Below are positions 43,465 through 47,151 of a stretch of DNA of 47,151 nt, in pieces. The first letter of the stretch is position 1. Each line of letters starts with the position of its first letter. Source of the stretch: CAYNYM01 sp049366815 (GTDB lineage Bacteria > Desulfobacterota > DSM-4660 > Desulfatiglandales > HGW-15); the NCBI GenBank assembly GCA_049366815.1, contig JBMNCO010000165.1, positions 1-47,151 on the forward strand. Reading direction: 5' to 3'. The notes beneath the pieces were generated by a model, which saw only the letters and a program-made list of their open reading frames with translations, did no database searches and was not told the DNA's origin. The position numbers were made by a program, and so were the translations under genes.

Positions 43465-45469
43465 CGTCCTTTTCCCTGGACTTCCTTTCAAGTTCCTCAA
43501 GGCTTATGATAGTCGTCTCCTCCAAGGGTTCAGGCCCTGTCTCCGGCCCGGGGGAATCGCCGGCCAGCGGCTCCTGCGGGGTTTTTTCCTCCGTCTCCCC
43601 GGGGAGATCTTCTCCGTGTCCTTTTCCGGGGAAATCTTCGGAAGCCCTGGACTCCAGGGCATTCAAGGAGACTATCGTCGTCTTTTCGAGGGGCTGTTCC
43701 GTGTCCTGCGGAGACACGGCTTCTCCACCCGGGCTCACTTCCGCAAAGGATACAGGGGCTCTTTCCTGAGCGGCATCCATTGCGGCCTCGGCGGCCGTGG
43801 TCTCCGGCCTCACGCGCCATCGCTCCAGGATCTTCGTCAAAATCCCCCGGATGGCCTCATTCTCAATAGCTCGGGCCTCTACCTGCTCATCCGATACCGC
43901 ATCTTCTTCGAACAGGCGCCGCTTCACGCTCCGGGCCAGATCAGTCAATTTGGTAAGGAATGAGGCCCTGCTCCAGTCTGATTCCTGGTGGAAACCGGCC
44001 CTCAGGACGGACCAGCACAGACCGAGGGCCTCTCTCCATGGACTGCAAACGCCCTGGGTGACGCGCTTTCCTTCGGGATCCCAAAAGATATTTTCGGGCG
44101 AAAGGAGACCATCGAGACTCTCCGGAAAAGACGGGGTCTCAGAAGACGCGCCCGCTGATTGCACTACTTTTAAAAGTCCCGAGAGGTGGCGATGAAGCTC
44201 TCCGGCCCCGTATCGCCGATTCGTGACGAGGGTCTGGAAACCCATCAACCCCAGCGCATACAGGCCGTGAGAAACGGGGGTTCCCGGAGGAGGGGACTCT
44301 TCCAATGACGCGGCGGCTATATCGACCGGGCACGCCGTGAAATGCCAGTAGCTTGGAAGGAGGCCGGCCGTTGCTTCCAGATGGATCCAAAAGTGATCCA
44401 GGGACCAAACCAGGGCCGGGTGCCGCTGGAAATCCGGCATCAAGGGATAGCTCTCGAAAACCTGTGCCAGGAAGCACAACTTGAGATATAAGATCTCCAG
44501 GAACCCCTTGTCGTCCCGGTCGAAAAAGAAGGGGGATCCGGCCTGGATCTGAGGTTTGACGGCCCTCAGGCAGACCGCCCGGCCCGTTTCCTGACGGGAC
44601 TCCAGTTCACTTTCCACTTCATCGGGGTGGGCCCCGGAAACCAGGGCCAGGAAATCAAGGGCATGAAGGGACATGGCCCTTAATATGAGCATATGAAAGG
44701 GATAAAAGGAAAAGGGTGTAATCCTTGAGAGGGCCGGCCCGTCCGGTTGGTGGCACGCCTCGCTGTCGGGGCACCCGAAGCACGGCCAGGAATCGACCTC
44801 CGGGCGATTGCCCAGCAGGCGGCGAAACCCCCTGACCAGATCCCATCTGTCCCTGAGCGTCGGAGGGTCCCGTTCCTCCAGTTCACAGGCGTAAAAGTCA
44901 GCAGGCCTTCCCGAGACATAGCAATCGGGGCAGTACAGATAGCGCCTCAGGGTTGAAGAATAGGGCTGGAGCCCCGATGCCCTCAAGACATCATCCCGAT
45001 AGCATTGCTCCAGGGGCGCTCCACAGGCAGGGCAGGGAGGATGAAAAAAACGTTCCTTGTGCTTGCAGTAAAAGAGAGAACGCCAGGGCACGGGGGTGTT
45101 GTCTTGGCCGATCTGCTCCGAAAACAGAATGACCCGGGACTGCTCTTTCACACTCGAATAGAACACGAAGGCCTTCTCCCAGAAGGTATCGACATCCCTA
45201 TTGTTGAGGGACCACAATAGATTTGACTTCAGCTGATAACGATCTCTTTGAACCAGCAGGAACAGACGTTGGACCCGGCTGGCTGCGTCTGTCAGGCACT
45301 GGGCCTCGAATATGCGGGACAGGGGTCCGGAATCACTCAAGGACAGGAAGGGGGTATGGGAAGTTCGCGAGGCCTCTGCATCGAAGGGCCTGAGAGAGAT
45401 CTTTAAATGGATCCTGGCTGCGTTGTCGAGATAGGGGATAAGGGAATGTGATACAATTTCATTCTGCAC
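43454..45469 (-). CDS. Cys-rich T6SS-operon protein with duplicated ExTTI motif
   Basis: This 671-aa cytoplasmic protein heads the T6SS operon and is not a known Tss/Tag family. Residues 135-245 carry likely zinc sites: C146PAC149, C180PDC183, and C230-x2-C233-x5-C239. The central part (about 250-520) is helical and Trp/Leu-rich. Residues 580-671 are acidic and disordered, and hold two copies of one motif: LEKTTIVSLNALE (594-606) and LEETTIISLEELE (649-661). They resemble the ETT phosphothreonine docking motifs known from GarA/OdhI-type FHA partners. The gene overlaps the TagH-C-like gene by 11 bp. A promoter lies about 85 bp upstream. I infer a scaffold phosphorylated by the kinase and read by the FHA protein. 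Confidence 0.7.
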   Translation of the reverse strand: MQNEIVSHSLIPYLDNAARIHLKISLRPFDAEASRTSHTPFLSLSDSGPLSRIFEAQCLTDAASRVQRLFLLVQRDRYQLKSNLLWSLNNRDVDTFWEKAFVFYSSVKEQSRVILFSEQIGQDNTPVPWRSLFYCKHKERFFHPPCPACGAPLEQCYRDDVLRASGLQPYSSTLRRYLYCPDCYVSGRPADFYACELEERDPPTLRDRWDLVRGFRRLLGNRPEVDSWPCFGCPDSEACHQPDGPALSRITPFSFYPFHMLILRAMSLHALDFLALVSGAHPDEVESELESRQETGRAVCLRAVKPQIQAGSPFFFDRDDKGFLEILYLKLCFLAQVFESYPLMPDFQRHPALVWSLDHFWIHLEATAGLLPSYWHFTACPVDIAAASLEESPPPGTPVSHGLYALGLMGFQTLVTNRRYGAGELHRHLSGLLKVVQSAGASSETPSFPESLDGLLSPENIFWDPEGKRVTQGVCSPWREALGLCWSVLRAGFHQESDWSRASFLTKLTDLARSVKRRLFEEDAVSDEQVEARAIENEAIRGILTKILERWRVRPETTAAEAAMDAAQERAPVSFAEVSPGGEAVSPQDTEQPLEKTTIVSLNALESRASEDFPGKGHGEDLPGETEEKTPQEPLAGDSPGPETGPEPLEETTIISLEELERKSREKDDEG

Positions 45470-45553
45470 GCCGATATTATTCCCCCTTTTTCCAGGAACG
45501 CCTCGGAAACCGCGCCAGGGCCCCGGATTTTCGTAAAGGCATTGAACTGATGA

Positions 45554-45582
45554 AGCCTAGCATTATCGGCGCGATCAGTCAA
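45554..45582 (-). promoter_or_regulatory. candidate promoter for the T6SS operon
   Basis: On the minus strand TTGACT (45577-45582), 17 bp, TAGGCT (45554-45559), about 85 bp before ATG 45469. The -35 matches five of six bases, the -10 three, so it may need an activator. I saw no sigma54-type -24/-12 site here. Confidence 0.4.
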
Positions 45583-46127
45583 TAACCATTTAACATTTAT
45601 GCGCTTTTCCCATCAAGCTTGACCTCTTTCCCTGACGCTCGACCTGCCGTGGTATAGTTTTCAAGTCAATGCCTCACCGGTGAGCGATACACGGGAATGG
45701 GTACTTGCTGAACCTTGCCGTAAAACAGGTTATCGAGAGGAGAAAGGCTGGCAGTCAGGAACGCTGAACAAAGGGGTTCGGGACCCCTCTGTTCCGGCGG
45801 GTTCGCCGCGAACACGGAGGACGTTCTTCGAGCCCGGCAAAAGGGGTTTAAAAAAAGCGGGTCCCGGTTCATGAGGCTCTCGGCCGTCCCGCCGGGACCG
45901 CGGCCAGTATGAGAAGGTATCCCGGGTACATGAGTCGATCATGAACCGCAGGGCGTGTCCGATTTACCCCTCTTCCGCAATGATTGAGGGGGTCCCCCCT
46001 CGCGAGCGCACTCATCTCTTCATGGGGACGCGGGGCGCGGAGCCGGGAAAAAACATGTCTCCTGTGCCGGGACCACCCCGCCCTGCTCCGCACGATGCAA
46101 ACCGAACCTTATCGCCGGGGAAGCGCT
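45583..46127. other. gene-free gap with several short inverted repeats
   Basis: No credible gene lies between the T6SS operon promoter and mrp. Four perfect inverted repeats cluster here: CTCACCGGTGAG (45673-45684), AGGGGT/ACCCCT (45772-45788), GTTCGC/GCGAAC (45801-45813) and GTCCC/GGGAC (45886-45898). On the minus strand they follow mrp, so some may end its transcript, though none has a T-run. Confidence 0.4.
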
Positions 46128-46970
46128 TTAGCTCTTCATTATTTTCTCCAGGACCTTATTATAGGCCTCGTTAAGGTCTCCATCTCCCATATCCGCAAGT
46201 TCCTTCAGCCGGCCGGTGTCGCCGAAGACCACCATCCGCGGGTCCAACGGAATCTCGCCGAGGATCGGGATGTTCATGCTTTGCGCCGTCCTGGCGCCGC
46301 CCCCTGTGCCGAAGAGGTCAATCTGTTTCCCACAGTGGGGGCAGGACAGACCGCTCATGTTCTCCAGGATGCCGAGGATCTTCATGCCGACCTGCCGACA
46401 GAACGTGATGGATTTTCTTACGTCCGCAAGTGAAATCTCCTGCGGGGTTGTGACGATCAAGGCCTCCGCATCAGGAATGGTTTGGGCCACCGTCAGAGGC
46501 TCGTCTCCGGTCCCCGGAGGGGAATCGATAATGAGATAGTCCAAGTCACCCCATTCGATATCGGAAATAAACTGCTTGATTGCTCCGATTTTGAGCGGGC
46601 CCCTCCAGATGACGGCCGAATCCTTGTCTCCCAGGACCATTTCGAGGGAAACGGCTTTCAGGGTACCTGAAACGTCCACCGGTTTTACGGCATTCTCACC
46701 GACCACCTGCATGGTGCCGTTCGCCCCCAGGAGACGTGGGATGCTGGGTCCATGCAGATCCACGTCGAGGATACCCACACGGGAGCCGTTTTTGCTCAGA
46801 AGCAGGGCGAGATAGGCCGCCACGGTGCTCTTCCCCACACCGCCTTTGCCGCTCATGACGAGGATTTTACGTTTAATGCTCGTGAGCCTTTGTTTGATGA
46901 TTTCCTCCTGGGCCTGTCTCTCCAGGTCTCCGGGTGTCTGTTGCTGTATGTCTACTAATTTCTCGTTCAA
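46128..46970 (-). CDS. mrp: Mrp/ApbC-family Fe-S cluster carrier ATPase
   Basis: The 280-aa product is a P-loop MinD/Mrp-type ATPase. It has a deviant Walker A GKGGVGKST (about 41-49), GILDVDLHGPSIPRLLG (about 68-84) and DYLIIDSPPGTGDEPL (about 143-158). The C-P-H-C motif in LSCPHCGKQIDLFG (about 209-222) binds a bridging Fe-S cluster in the dimer. It delivers Fe-S clusters to apoproteins in the cytoplasm. The start is TTG 46970 with AGGA 5 nt upstream; there is no alternative ATG before residue 39. Confidence 0.93.
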   Translation of the reverse strand: MNEKLVDIQQQTPGDLERQAQEEIIKQRLTSIKRKILVMSGKGGVGKSTVAAYLALLLSKNGSRVGILDVDLHGPSIPRLLGANGTMQVVGENAVKPVDVSGTLKAVSLEMVLGDKDSAVIWRGPLKIGAIKQFISDIEWGDLDYLIIDSPPGTGDEPLTVAQTIPDAEALIVTTPQEISLADVRKSITFCRQVGMKILGILENMSGLSCPHCGKQIDLFGTGGGARTAQSMNIPILGEIPLDPRMVVFGDTGRLKELADMGDGDLNEAYNKVLEKIMKS

Positions 46971-46993
46971 TTTTTCCTGTCCTTTCCAGATAA

Positions 46994-47032
46994 AATCGCT
47001 CGGCGATTCTTCATAGCGCCCACCTTCGGTGG
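46994..47032 (-). other. two tandem hairpins in the mrp leader
   Basis: AATCGC/GCGATT (46994-46999 with 47003-47008, loop 3) and CCACC/GGTGG (47020-47024 with 47028-47032, loop 3) are perfect stems 11 bp apart. They lie 24-62 nt upstream of the mrp start on the minus strand. They could regulate translation or be chance. The remaining sequence to 47151 shows no gene. Confidence 0.35.
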
Positions 47033-47151
47033 ACTTTCAATACTTTTAGACTCCGTACCGGCCATGTCCGCGCAAACATAATAAATTGTAACTGTTCAGG
47101 TTGGTTAGGCTGTAGGCTAAAGGCTATTAGATTCCATCCAGAAGTACATGA

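Noticed and set aside
45470..45700. Sigma54 promoter for the T6SS operon
   Set aside because: I looked for GG-N10-GC type -24/-12 elements on the minus strand and saw none as good as the sigma70-like pair.
45680..45874. 64-codon plus-strand frame between the T6SS operon and mrp
   Set aside because: Composition is Arg/Gly/Pro-rich, there is no convincing start signal, and it runs through several inverted repeats.

Overview
The window reads as chromosomal DNA of a Gram-negative, probably anaerobic bacterium of the Desulfobacterota (deltaproteobacterial) type. The grounds are a complete type VI secretion system (T6SS), several lipoproteins with LysM or TPR domains, a rubrerythrin, an Mrp/ApbC-type ATPase and a bacterial SUI1 protein. 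This placement is inferred from gene content and protein style, not from a marker gene.

Left part (1-6.1 kb): a worn defence island, visibly AT-richer at its left edge. It holds the C-terminal part of a type IIG-like DNA methyltransferase/restriction enzyme that seems frameshifted, an AlbA_2/GHKL ATP-binding regulator overlapping it by 4 bp, an SMC/RecF-like AAA ATPase, remnants of a Fic protein and an HNH endonuclease (the latter with an in-frame stop), and an intact Mrr-type restriction endonuclease. YciH/SUI1 follows.

Middle part (6.1-12.5 kb): housekeeping and stress genes: a BrkB/YihY membrane protein, a rubrerythrin, an exported VWA protein and an exported MsrA-MsrB fusion. Between them lie gene-poor gaps of about 0.4-1.2 kb. 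One gap carries what look like decayed tails of a SecB-like protein and possibly a PEP-CTERM protein.

Control and envelope block (12.5-20.2 kb): a small two-repeat protein, a double FHA-domain protein, a membrane Ser/Thr kinase with TPRs followed by a LysM lipoprotein, and a three-gene minus-strand operon. That operon encodes a membrane cyclase-like protein lacking key catalytic residues, a LysM-polysaccharide deacetylase and a TPR/LysM-like lipoprotein.

T6SS block (20.3-45.5 kb, all minus strand): in transcription order, a Cys-rich 671-aa protein, a TagH-C-like protein without FHA domain, tssJ, tssK, tssL, tssM, tagF; a 255-bp regulatory-looking gap; tagJ, tssA, tssB, tssC, hcp, tssE, tssF, tssG, tssH; an unknown 319-aa protein, vgrG and a HEAT-repeat protein. 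All thirteen core Tss components are present. No PAAR protein and no PP2C-type phosphatase is visible in the window. The kinase, the FHA protein and two copies of an E-x-T-T-I-[V/I]-S-L motif in the first protein of the operon suggest a phosphothreonine/FHA control circuit for this T6SS. An Mrp/ApbC ATPase gene closes the window.
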